Shown here one piece after another: positions 26,201 through 37,800 of a stretch of 64,000 nucleotides of DNA. A model generated the notes under the pieces. It ran no database searches, had not been told where the DNA came from, and saw only the letters and a program-made list of their open reading frames with translations. The translations under genes and the position numbers were made by a program. Each line of letters opens with the position of its first letter. Position 1 is the first letter of the stretch. Origin of the DNA: Puffinus mauretanicus (lineage: Eukaryota; Chordata; Aves; Procellariiformes; Procellariidae); the NCBI GenBank assembly GCA_023333565.1, contig JAJKFH010003575.1, positions 1,177,001-1,241,000 on the forward strand, in the 5' to 3' direction.

Positions 26201-27949
26201 TGTGCTAGTAAATGAAACAGTCCCAGGACATGGGGGCATGATCATCTACGCTCTTCAGTTGTTGAAGTCCCTAGCACTCTCCCCAGGCTCGTTTGGGAGT
26301 GGGTACAGGCCAAGAACTGATCCCCATGAGCAGCTTGGGTGCGACCACCTTGTTTTGGGGGTTAAAGGGGTCTAATAGTGTGAGCGTGGGCTGCCCCAGA
26401 CTTCAGTGCCAGAGAGCATTCCTGGGCAGATTTCATTTCCCAGTGTCATTTCAGCTACGAACTCCCAATTTGGATGAGCGTGCCATTAAAGTATAGGCGA
26501 ATGGATCCAATTTTGCTCTCAGCTGGAAGGGAAGGGGCAGGATGTTTTCTTCCATCTGGGAAAGGCTGTTCAAAGAGATGTTTGGCAGCTTCGGCTAAGG
26601 CTGAGCTCTGGCTCAGCAGTTACTTGATACGTACCTTTAGCAGCAGGAGGAGACACGACGTCTGCTGATACCACCAGGACCGGTCGTATGAGTATGTAAT
26701 AACCACGCGTGGAGGAAGCCCTTGTATTTACTAGGACACGAAGAGGATGGAGATGGGTGTTGCAGACAGGCAGCTATCCTGCCACGCTCTGCGTCTTGAT
26801 CTCCTCTGGATATAGTCCACCAGCTGAGAAAAGCTGGGAGTATCTCCAAGTTGGAGCATTTGCCAACATATTCCCTGCAGTCACATTAAGGTGGACAATA
26901 TCCAGCCCCAAAAGCCAACTGGGAGCTGCTCAGCAGCGTAGGCAATACTGAATTTTGCTGCTTCGACTGTGTGCAAGCTGGAGCTGGGCTCTGCGTGCCG
27001 TAGGTCGGGGTTGAGCAGGAGGAAGAGTTGGAGGTGGCATTCAGGTGATGGAGTCAATGTACTTGAGCAATTTTTCCTCTGCTCCTGCTCAGCTGTGTCA
27101 CCTCAGCAGGGACCTTTAGGCACATGGGACTGGATGGAACCCTCTGAACCAGTAAGTCCAATTATTTAGTTTGTTATTTAGTCTTTACAAATAACACCCG
27201 AGGCTCTGCCTCAGAAATAGGGAATTTTCAGTTGCACGATGCCAGCTGGAAGGGTGTGACAAGACCTCAATCTCTGGTGGTTTGCACCATCGTCTCATTT
27301 CCAGTCTGAGTCAATGGACAGGTTATAATTTGGGTTACTTGGTGCTTTTCTCCTATCTGGAGGTCACGGCTCAGTATCTCCAGGTACAGTATCTACATCG
27401 TTTGGCTCTGCAGCTAGCAAGTCAAAGGTTTTTAGTCTCCTTTTTATTCCCTGTATCAACCATTTCTCTCCAGCTCTTCCTAGATGAAATCACTGTTTCT
27501 TAAACACAGATGCAAACTGTTGCCCTTTGGAGATGAGGTCCCCATCTCTACTGAGACTCCCATATCACGTTTGTGGGCATCAGAGATGCATTATAAATCC
27601 CTCACTTACCCTTTGATAACCAGGACCTCCACATTGTTCTCTTGCTTAGGCAGTTCCAGCCCTGGAGCTCCCACCCCATAGCAAAAAATTCTGGTGATTA
27701 GTACTGAGCCTAAAATTTAGTACTAATAATTTTCATCCCATTTCGAACACGGCAGTCAAGGTCAATCCCTTTCTTCCTCTGTGATAGCCCGATCCTCCTT
27801 CATATCGCTGCTGCCTACAACGTTGTGTCATTAGGAGGTCTCATCAGTGTTGCCCTACTTTTTTGTACCAAAGTCAACCTTAAAAATGTTAAACACTGCT
27901 AACCTCCATCCAGGCTGCAGCTCAAGCCTTCCAACACTCATCATTGTCA

Positions 27950-28110
27950 TTTCCCTTGCCCGGTTTCCCGTTCTGCTGATGTTCATGTCCGCTGGCTTAA
28001 TTAATAAGTTCCCACGTGGCCCTGTATCAAATGCTTTACTGAAACCAGATAGATTTTCACATTTCTTTTGTCTGCTAAGTCAGTTATCATATCAAAGGAC
28101 ATGTCGGACA
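27950..28110 (-). mobile_element. Relic of CR1-like reverse transcriptase
   Basis: Read on the minus strand, 28023-28043 encodes FSKAFDT, the hallmark of the CR1/LINE reverse-transcriptase motif (SKAFDxVxH family). The flanks on that strand are compatible with RT-domain sequence but degraded. Its partner residues are altered and no long frame survives, so it is a fossil of the internal ORF2 rather than the usual 3' end. Confidence 0.6.
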
Positions 28111-28677
28111 TCTCTCCTTCTCCCCTTCTGGTCACTGCCGTGTCTGTTTAGACCACCAGCTTCTCCTGGATGCAGGAGCAGATGCTGGAGAGCAGAACCC
28201 ATTTTCACTTGGCGGCTTCAAGCTACCCCTGTAACACAAACAATAAATAAAGAGAAGAGGAGAGGGATCAGCTAATTTAGACAGCAGGACTTTCCCTGTC
28301 CTTCCTTTGCCAAATAAATCACAAACAGCCGTTGTAAATTTGTCTTCTCTCACATTTAGAGCATGACCTTTGCTTTTCCCGTCTCCTACCGGCTGAACAA
28401 GCCTTCACTTTCTAAGTACTTCTGCACTCTATCCTACATCAATCTTGCTTTTCTTTGCTCTGAGCTGAATGTATTCACAGCACTAATGCTGATGTCTGCA
28501 GCTAAGCCTTCCTGCGCCGGGGCGAGAGCATGGACGTTCTCCTGCTAGCGTGACCATCAGCACCAGCCAGGAGGGGAAAGGCACTTTTAGGACAGTTTTA
28601 TAGGATGGAAGTTTTATTTCTCTTGATTTATAACTCAGCATTCTGGATATCTTTCCAATGTCCTTTATATTTTTTTA

Positions 28678-28722
28678 ATATATATATATATATGTGTATA
28701 TATACACATATGCACATACACA
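28678..28722. repeat. (TA)n/(TG)n/(CA)n compound microsatellite
   Basis: A TATATATATA run passes into TGTATATATACACATATGCACATACAC. Simple repeat in MAP6 intron 1. Confidence 0.9.
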
Positions 28723-28991
28723 AACCAAGCTGCTCACCAAGTTTCTGCTTTAACCTCCAACTCGTCTCTCCTCCCCGAGTCCAACGTCGGGGGTGTTATG
28801 TAGCCAACGCATTTTGCTTTCTATTAATAACTCCCTTTGTTCAAACGGTGCCTTCACCTGAAGGGACCCCGCAGCACTTTGCAAACACGGTGTGCGAACG
28901 GAGAGAGTCCTGCTGCTGTGGGGGCCTGGCTGCAAGCCGTGCTGTTGAGACTACAAACCAGGTGTGTTGGTGCTGGGGAGGTGGGGAGGCT

Positions 28992-29286
28992 GCTTTTTTT
29001 CCTCATTTTTCCTTTTTGTTTTCCTTTTTTTTGTTTTCCTTTTTTTTGTTTTCCTTTTTTTGTTTTCTTTTTTCCGTTTTCGTTTTTTTCCGTTTTCGTT
29101 TTTTTCCGTTTTCGTTTTTTTCCGTTTTCTTTTTTTTCGTTTTCCTTTTTTTTCGTTTTCCTTTTTTTTCGTTTTCCTTTTTTTTCGTTTTCCTTTTTTT
29201 TCGTTTTCCTTTTTTCCCGTTTTCCTTTTTTCCCGTTTTCCTTTTTTCCCGTTTTCCTTTTTTCCCGTTTCCGTTTTCCTTTTTTG
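28992..29286. repeat. Polypyrimidine minisatellite, ~16-bp unit with variant blocks
   Basis: About 295 bp of T-rich DNA built on a ~16-bp unit, GTTTTCC plus a T tract. Four variant groups follow one another left to right: T-tract with TG, T-tract with CCG and GTTTTCG, T-tract ending CG, and T-tract ending CCCG. Each group is repeated several times before the next begins, the pattern of sequential local expansions. The long frames rich in Phe (plus) or Lys (minus) are artefacts of the repeat. Confidence 0.95.
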
Positions 29287-31474
29287 GTGGAGCTGTAATT
29301 CAGTTTTGCAAAGGAGGATGCGTTTGAGGGACGTTCTCACGTTGGTGGATGGGTTGTCTGAAATGATGTGCTGCTCATGCCTGGAAAGAACGGGGCTGAC
29401 TCCAGCGGTCAAAATCACTTCAGCCCCTGTAACACAAGCAGAATTATCTGGGGGCGAGGATATGGCCCTCGGGCAGCTGCCCCTGTCCGTGAGGACGCCA
29501 GCTGCACAAAAAGACACCTTGAAGAGGGGAATTAGTGGTCCGAGGGGAGCAGCTGGTTTCAGAAAGCACTTTACACCGCTGTGCAGTGGAGCAGGGAAGC
29601 AAATATTCCTGCATCGCAGCCCGCCCGGGATGCGCGGCTGGCGATGGGGCTGCATGGTGCAAAACAAGAAGGTGATGAGCAACGTGCCCCGAGCAGGGAT
29701 GGGCTGGCACTGGGGTACAGCCCGGGGACCCCAGCATCCCCATGCGTCTCCATCTGCAGGGACTCACCGTAGTCCCTCTTCCAGGCTGCAGTTCAGGAAC
29801 ACAGAATAGTATTCCCAGGGGGATTTTTATGTATTATTTTATTATCGTGGAAGCATCTCCCAGCTTGTCCCGGCTGCCAGCAGGTTTGTAAAACCTTGCT
29901 GTTTGGCTGATGCGTGGTGGCTTAACACCAGCCTTTACATTCATCTGGTTTTAACTCTAAAAATGCCACCACAGAGCTGTGAAGGAACCATTTCACCAGC
30001 AGTTACTCCGTCTCCATCGTACGGGCAAGGAAATCCGGGCTGTTGTGAGCCACGGGCTGGCTCCCGGCAGCCCCGCGTCAATCCGTAGGACTCCCACTGA
30101 CTGCAGTCAGCTTTCTCCTGCATGGCAACGTCCTCCCCATGTCAATTAGCTCTCGCACAGTGTTTATCCGCCCAACCTTGCAGGTGCCGTCTTGGAAAGC
30201 GGCCAGAGATTTCTCACTGAAATATTTTGCAAGGTCGCTGGTGCCCTGCTAACGTTGCTTGGCTGCTGCTTTTCTTTTCTTGTTTTTTAAAAGGGTGGAA
30301 GGTATGTAGGGCTGTGCAGGTGTTTTGCTGCTTATCTAGCTCAGAAAGAGGAAAAAAAAAAAAAGGAAGGTGTTGTTTAAAGAAAACAGTGGCCTTCTGG
30401 AATGGAGCTATATATTAATTGCAAATGGCGAGGTTATTCTGCTCGTAGAAATCAAGAGGGCTATTCCCAAGAGTGCCGCCGTTGGCACTGGCGTCTTAAC
30501 TTAGCCCACATCAGATCTCCTTTCTCTCCCCAAAGCCCTGCAGGACCAGCGTGTCCTCTTGCAGGACCCCTGCTCTTCTGTAGGGTTAAAAAAAGCTCCT
30601 GCCCTGGAGTCGATGTCTCAGATTTCCTTTTCCACGCTCAGCCCAATCTTGCTCCCCTTGAACAAGTTATGAACAATACGCTTCTTGTGGGACTCCTGTG
30701 TGTACGGGCTAGCTGTCAATTAATTGATGTTTATGTGCAATGAATTATTAGGTGAATTAGTTAATGTTTTCCTCCACTTTATCCTTTTTCTCCTGATTCC
30801 TTCCCATTAAATCAGCTACAGAAGGTATCGTGGCCACGTAGGTAGGAGGGAAGATGGGCAGATACCTTGTCTTCCAAAGAAGGGGATCCAATCTATTTCT
30901 TTCAAAGCAAAGATGAGCAGACATCTTAGAAAACATACATTTATGGGGAGCTGGACAGTTTGGGTTTTCCAGAAATCCAGTTAGACCAGCTAACAACTCG
31001 GCTTTGGGAAGGTTGGAGCTGGCCAGGCCAGTGGGTTGCAGTAGAGAAACCTCGGTTTTGTGTCTGGGTGAATGGCAAGAGGAGAGGTTATCCGGACGTA
31101 GGAGGAGGAAATCCTTCAGGATCAGCCCTGATTGCTGAGCTTCAGGCTTCCTCCCGCATTTCCCTTTGCCTTTCACCTTGAAGGAGGCTGCGCATCTGCT
31201 CTCGGGCAGGCAGCTTTGCCTAAAAGCAATCAGTGCGTCGTGCTCAGATGGGCTGGAAACACTGGCAGGCGCACGAATCCTGACATGTCCCATTCCCAGA
31301 TTTGGGCAGCAATGGGGCTGGTGGTTGGTTTATTGGCTGAGACCTTCAAGGAGAAGCTGCAGGGGCCTTCAGGGTGCCATTTCGCTGTGAAGGGGGGTCC
31401 CTTTGCCTTCTCACATCCACTTCAACCGCGGAGCTCCATCAACAACCTGAGCCCAGCAGGAGGTTGGAAGGATG

Positions 31475-31829
31475 GACAAGAGTAGGCTGAGGGGAGACCT
31501 CATCGTGCTCTACAACTACCTGGAAGGAGGTTGTAGCGAGGTGGGGGTTGGTCTCTTCTCCCAAGTAACAGCGATGGGACGAGAGGAAATGGCCTCAAGT
31601 TGCGCCAAGGGAGGTTTAGGCTGGACATTAGGAGAAATTTCTTTCCTGAAAGAGTGGTCAGGCCTTGGAACAGGCTGCCCAGGGAAGTGGTGGAGTCACC
31701 ATCCCTGAAGTATTTAAAAGACGTGGAGATGAGGCCCTTAGGGACATGGTGTAGTGGGCATGGTGGTGTTGAGTTGACGGTTGGACACGATGATCCTTTC
31801 CAACCTTAATGATTCTATGATTCTATGAT
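31475..31829 (+). mobile_element. CR1 LINE, 5'-truncated
   Basis: The sequence runs through AGGCTGAGGGGAGACCTCAT, AGGTTTAGGCTGGACATTAG, GAAATTTCTTTCCTGAAAGA and AACAGGCTGCCCAGGGAAGT. It ends with GATCCTTTCCAACC and the repeated ATTCTATG terminus diagnostic of CR1. About 355 bp, in sense with MAP6. Confidence 0.9.
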
Positions 31830-34714
31830 GCTCGGTGTCTTGCGAAGTCTTTTGCAGCCTGAGCCACGCTTTACTACCAGTGCAACAGAGCAAACTATCG
31901 GTGGAGTTCCTAAAACTAAGGGGGGGAATTAGATGCAAAGGTCTGATTTTTCCGCTTTGCCGGATTTGTGGAGGCCAGCATGCTGGATTGCAGATCAGGA
32001 CTTCGACCATGCTTTTTGCTCTCGTTATTCGGATATAAAATGGATGTGCAGAAGGTCTGAGATGGGGGAAGAAAGGGGAGATCGAGGGTTGCTATGCAAG
32101 ATCCTATGAAGATACGGAAAGCCCTGGGATGGGTTTGCATGGGGCTGATGTGCCGTGGCTGGGTGACAGCCTCCCGTCAGGTACCCCCGCATCCAGGGGA
32201 CGAACGCGCCGGTCTCAGCCGAGCGGCAGAGCTTGTCGCGGTGTCGGCCAGTAGCTATGGCAACTCGCGTGGAGGATTCCCGGAGAGGGATGTGTTGGCA
32301 AGCAGCCCGGCGGAGGGAGGACACAAGGAAAACCACGTGTTCCCCTCCGGGGAGCTGGGATGGGTTTTGGCAGCATGACCGTGCAGAGAGCGGTGGAGAT
32401 GCTGTCGTTGAAAGTTGCGGTGCTTTTTCCTCCATCGGTGGGGTAAAAGCCTCTGGCAGTGCTGCGGCATTGCAATGGCGTTGGAGCAAAGCTCGGTGCA
32501 GGATGCTGTAAAGGGAGAGGTGATTTCTTTGTGTCTCGTAGAAATGCTCCCAGTATAACCCACAAGGCTGGAAGGGTCTGCTGCGTTCGGCCGGTGTGAT
32601 TTCTGGGATGACGTAGAACAGGTTATTTCAGCCATCGACTGGCTGTAGCATCTGCAGAAAACTAGCCAACCTTCAGAGGTGATGCAAAGGTCCATCGCTT
32701 TGATCCTGCCCTGGAGCATGGGCCGAATTGGGTGGTTTTTGAGGTTCTCCCCAGCCCCGTTTGTCATGATTCCCCTTCTTGCTTTTTCTAGGGCTGCTAA
32801 CTAACATGCTGGTCCCTGTCCATGGAGGAAAAAGAGGTTTCTCTTTTATGACCAGTTGCAATTTGTCTCTCCCCGGCCACTCTGAGAACTGGAAACCCTC
32901 AGAAAACACAGGCACATCTGCTGGCTTAGAGGATGGTTTTCTGGTTGGGTTTCTACTGGTACCTCTAGACACATCTGAAGTCTTGGTAGCACTTTTGGTC
33001 AGCTTTTGCAAAGCCTAGCTCCTGGAGTTAAGTGGTTATGGGAGGCCCTCAGCTTCAGCGTAGACCAAGGGTCTTGCAGGGTGGTGCGATGTGCGAAGCT
33101 GGTAGTGAACAACTGGAAGATGTTTCTTTAAACTCAACATGCCGTTGGCTGTGAGTTGCAGCCAGGTGTGTCTGTCCAGGCCTTCCTATCTCAGTGTTTG
33201 GTCTTCCAGTGGCTCTTCAGGCACATCTAATAGTCTTTGAGTGGTGACATACACATCATCACCTTTTTCGCACCCCGTTGGGGAGGAGGGAAGTTAATGC
33301 TGGGATCTGGCAACCAGGCTTTTGACCATGTCACACTGATATTTGAAACTGGGTGGGTGGGAAGTCAAACTGGATGATGTGTAAAATTGGAAAGGAGTGG
33401 GGACATGGTGCTTTCACGTGAGACTTTTGACATGATGCAAAACAGGGGGAAGCAGAGGCTTGTATTGTTGTTATGACACGGAAAGGGCAAGGATGCCTGA
33501 AGGTGGTACGCTGCTGTGTGGGCCACTTTCATAGCCTCTTTGCTCTAATGTCAGGGGGAACTATAAGCACTGAAATACATAGAGGATGTATTTTATTTTA
33601 AGGTCTCGAAATGCTTGCAAACAATTCTGATTCAACCTGGGTTCTGGGTTTCAGCAGGCACCGTGTTCCAGCCCATATGAATATTGCTTGGTGCAAGACC
33701 AGAGTCTGGTCTTGGGTCTGGTCTGGTCCAGATTTGGGGCTATGCCCTTGGTATAGAAGCTGCATGGATATGCAGAAGGTGAAATGAGGGGAATCACTGT
33801 GACCCCAATGGCGGTGCACGCTCCATCCCTTTGTTGCATTGGCAGATGTGGAGACATCCCTTGGGAAGCTGCAGAGGTGCTGCAGATGTGTTCAAAGCTT
33901 CTGCAGGGACAAATGAACGTGCCTCAATGTGCCACGGGGCAAAAGCAGAGCTGTTGTGCTGCAACGGCGTGGCTTGAAACGTGCCCAGGTGATCACATAC
34001 TCATGAAATATGATATCGTAGGAAATCAGTATATAATGTTAAGCATAAGACCGTGTGGATGGAGAAGATATTTATTTACAAAATATATAAATACCTTGAT
34101 TTTTCCTCTGTCTTTCATAGATTTCTTTAATTACACTCACCCCGTACTCGCAGGTACAGAGATGTCCGTGTTCAGGTGGTCTGGCCAGGATCACTGATGG
34201 GCAGTGCACAGGCTAGGGGACACCAGCTTTTGAGTTCTCATTTCACCTCTTAGTTTTTTCTTGGCTGATGATCTCTCTCAAACTCATTTTTTGAGAGATC
34301 TTTTATATCACTTAGGGGTTATTGATCTCAGCATCATCCTCGATAGCCCATTGATAGGAGACTCTGGAGCTCTAGAGACATCTCCCAGGACCTTGATTCA
34401 AATCTCAGTGGAGTCAATGGTAAAAAAAACCCACCCTATACTCAGCTTGGAGCTGTTTCTGCATGAACATCCCAGTTTCAGCTCGCAATACTGCTTACTT
34501 AGCTCCTGCATCGCATGGACCCAGCATTGCCAGGTCGGAGAAGGGTCTGCTCAAGCTCACAGCACAGTGGAGAGAAGGAACAGTTTCATCCCTTGTATAG
34601 GATGCAACCTGTCTTAAATATCCCACAGGGAATTTAAATTTACAGCACTACTTTCCTCCTGTAGTTGTATCTGATACCTTATTGTAGTTAAGAGATTTTT
34701 TTTTCAGGGCAGAA

Positions 34715-34830
34715 AGGGGCATTAGGACCATCCCGTCTGAGTGCCTGTAAAGTGCCGTGTTTCATCCATGTAATCTTGTGCTGAGTCCATCACTTGGGTT
34801 TGGCTAAATCATTTTGCATGCTGGAATTGG
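34715..34830 (-). mobile_element. Probable ancient amniote LINE/CR1-like relic
   Basis: GGGGCATTAGGACCATCCCG, TCTGAGTGCCTGTA and TTGGGTTTGGCTAAATCATT resemble an old CR1-family 3' consensus shared by reptiles and birds. Identification is from memory of the family pattern and is uncertain. Confidence 0.4.
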
Positions 34831-37800
34831 AATTCAAAGAGATCTTGACATATTGGAGAAATAGCCTGAAATAAATAAGAAGCAGTTCAGGAGAGGTGAG
34901 GGCAGGGTACGACAGAGAGGGAGGAATCATCAGCAGTACCGGTGCAGACGGGAACAGCTACTGCAGGAGCAACTCTGCAGTGAATCATAAATCGCATGTC
35001 AGTAATGTTATTTCATTTAAAAAAAAAACAAACCCAAAACCAATAACACCCCTCAGAAAAATAAAAAAAAACTTTTGGGCAAGTAATGTAGTGAGATGTA
35101 TGTAGAGGAATTTGACCTGTAAGGTATGACATCCTTCCACATTAGTAAAACTTCTTTTAATAATAAAAGACTCTTTTATTCAGGTTTTGGCTTTATACTT
35201 CAGCATAGATCTGGACCAGAGAAAGTCCTGAGGACACCCTTTAGAGAGGTCAGGAGTGCAGAAGACATGGTTGTTGCAGAAAGCTGGAAAGTATTGAATG
35301 GTTTTGGATAGAGAACAGTGCGCCGCAGAGAAATGGATAATTGTCTTTGCATATATGAAATATAATGGTCCATTGGGATGCTCGAACCTGCTGTAGTCAC
35401 AGTCAAAAGGAGCAAGACTTGGATGTTGAAAGTTAAAAATGTACTAAGTGCTTTGCTGGAGCAAGTCCGAGGGATATTGTGCATCTCTGGAGATGCCAGC
35501 AGGATATCTCCACAGTCCCTCGCTTTGAAACTAGGGGGAAAAAAAAGTCATTACCATTCATTCCCTGCATTGATTTTCTGTCTGCAGTGACCTTGGTGCT
35601 GCTTGCTTCTCTTTATGCTCCCCAGGGCACAGGTTGGATCAAGCAATTACAGTTCTAATAAAAGATGCCTGGGTGTGTGCATGATGACATTTGATTCATA
35701 TTATTTTGATGGCTTCTGCTGATCCTCAATCATTACCCCACTACCCTCTCTCCTCCCTGCCATGCTCCCGGTCCTTTATCCTGTGTTGGGGTCCAACCGT
35801 TGGAGTCTTATCCCATGTTGGACCTCGTGTGTCTTTGCGACCAAGACCCAATGACCCGTTAGTGGGCTCAAAGCCTGCTAACGTGCGTGCATAGCTGATG
35901 ATTTGAAGTCAAAAGCATCATCGCTTGATGGCAGAGGTTAATATGGGACCGCTGACCCTGCCCTGCCTGGCTGAAAACCACCGCATGGGGAGAGCTTGCA
36001 CGGACACGAGAGCAGGCTCCACGCGGATATCGCGGAGATCGATGGAAAAAACCCTATCATTTGGGGCAGGATCAGGATTTGATCCGAGAGAGCAGAGGGA
36101 GCATCGAGAGCAGCCAAGAATCGCCCCTTTTAACTGCGTTAGCTTTGCTCTCAGCAGAGAAAACCCAACGTGACAGCTTCAAGGCAATCATTTTCCCCGC
36201 CCTCCTTCGGGTTAATTTTTCTCTTGGCTGGAACATTAGTTATTTTTTGTAATGCAATATTTAATTATTACTTAATATAAACATTTTATGAACTGTTACA
36301 AGGGGTGAATTATTTATGGGAGGGGAAGAAGTGCTTTTTCGGAGCCTTTCTGCTCTGTCGGTTGCAATAAATATCAATCTAGGAGTGTGTTTAAAATATG
36401 CACGCTCCGCCTGGGAGACAAGAACAGTGCCTTCTTCTCTCGTCTCGTCTCTCAATTAAGTACCTGCTTAATACATTTGTCCCTAGCATGTTTTATTTCT
36501 CGATTAAACTTGGAACAGCTCCAAAAGAAAGAAGTATCTGCAGATCATCTCACTTCCAAATGCGTATTATTTACCCGGTAGATACAAATGGCTCAAGAGG
36601 CTGTCAACATTTGCTGCACGCACAAAAGTGCTTAGTAATAACAAATCCTCCTTCCAGGTCTTTGCAGAGGAGTTATAAAACCGGTGCTTTTAATTTTTAG
36701 GCCCCAAATTGTACTGCCTGCGAGCTTTTTTTTGCTTTAGGAAAGGGATTGCAGTGCATGCTTTTGTGCGCTGGCAGCTGGGTTTGGGTTTTGGCAGGTA
36801 GGTCTGTGATTGCAGATGCTTGCAGAGAGCGTGCAGTGGGGGGGGAATTTTTATTCAGTCCTACATTAACAATATCCTTCTCGGGAAGTGGGTTTCCATG
36901 ATCCAGACATACTTTTAGGGCTATTTACGGCCACATTAGGATGGCACCGTCCTCTGGACCGGGTGTCTCTGGACACACGAGCATCGGTGCAGCGCTGTGT
37001 CAAGGCAAGTGACCCATTCCCAACCTCCTCCAAATGCTCTAGGCTGGGTCTGGAGGTGCCAAAAGACCCCAGGACATCAGACCCCTGGGTGATAACATCC
37101 CATCGGCTTCCGAAACCATGTTGATGCAAGATGCTCCCGAAAATAGGAATGGTCTCTGAGTCTCCCAGGTTTCTGGGGTTTTGTCCCAGCCTGTGCAGCT
37201 CTTCGGGCTTTGTTTTCTGCACACAGCATTTCTAAATCCCCGTGGCTGGCACAGGCAGCCGTGCACATGCCCTGGGATTTTCTTTCATCTCTTCTTGGTT
37301 TTCGCTCCCCAGTGCGTGTTACACACAGGCTCCTTGCGTCTGGCAACAGAAAACCACGTCTCTACTTCACTTTTTCCTCCGAAGGGAGTAAATCCTACAC
37401 TTTGCAGCTTATTGCTGAGTAACCATGCCTCTCGTTTCCAAACGCTCCGATTTCAGGGCTCCTTTCGGCTTCATGCCTCTCCTTCGGAGCAGAGCACCAG
37501 CCTTGGTAGCGCAGGGCCATCGTCACGCGTGAGAGCGGTGCGTTTCCCCGATGGTTTCGGTGTGCTCAGAGCCGTGCTTTTGATCAAGCACCGGGGGGGG
37601 GCCTCTGAACGTGAGCACCTTTGTGGTACAGACACAACCCATTTTGTCCGTGCTTCGCTTTCGGGGCTTTCCACTCCTTGCAAACATTGGAGAAGCCCTT
37701 GAAAACAGCCGGTTAATTAGAAAATAACCTTCTTCCAGAACCTACTTTCTCACCATTTCCCATATAAAGCTTTCCGACAGTCCTCCTTATCCGCTTTTAT

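Noticed and set aside
28605..29327. Phe-rich 240-codon plus-strand frame and its Lys-rich minus-strand counterpart
   Set aside because: Most of the frame is the pyrimidine minisatellite and its low-complexity flanks.
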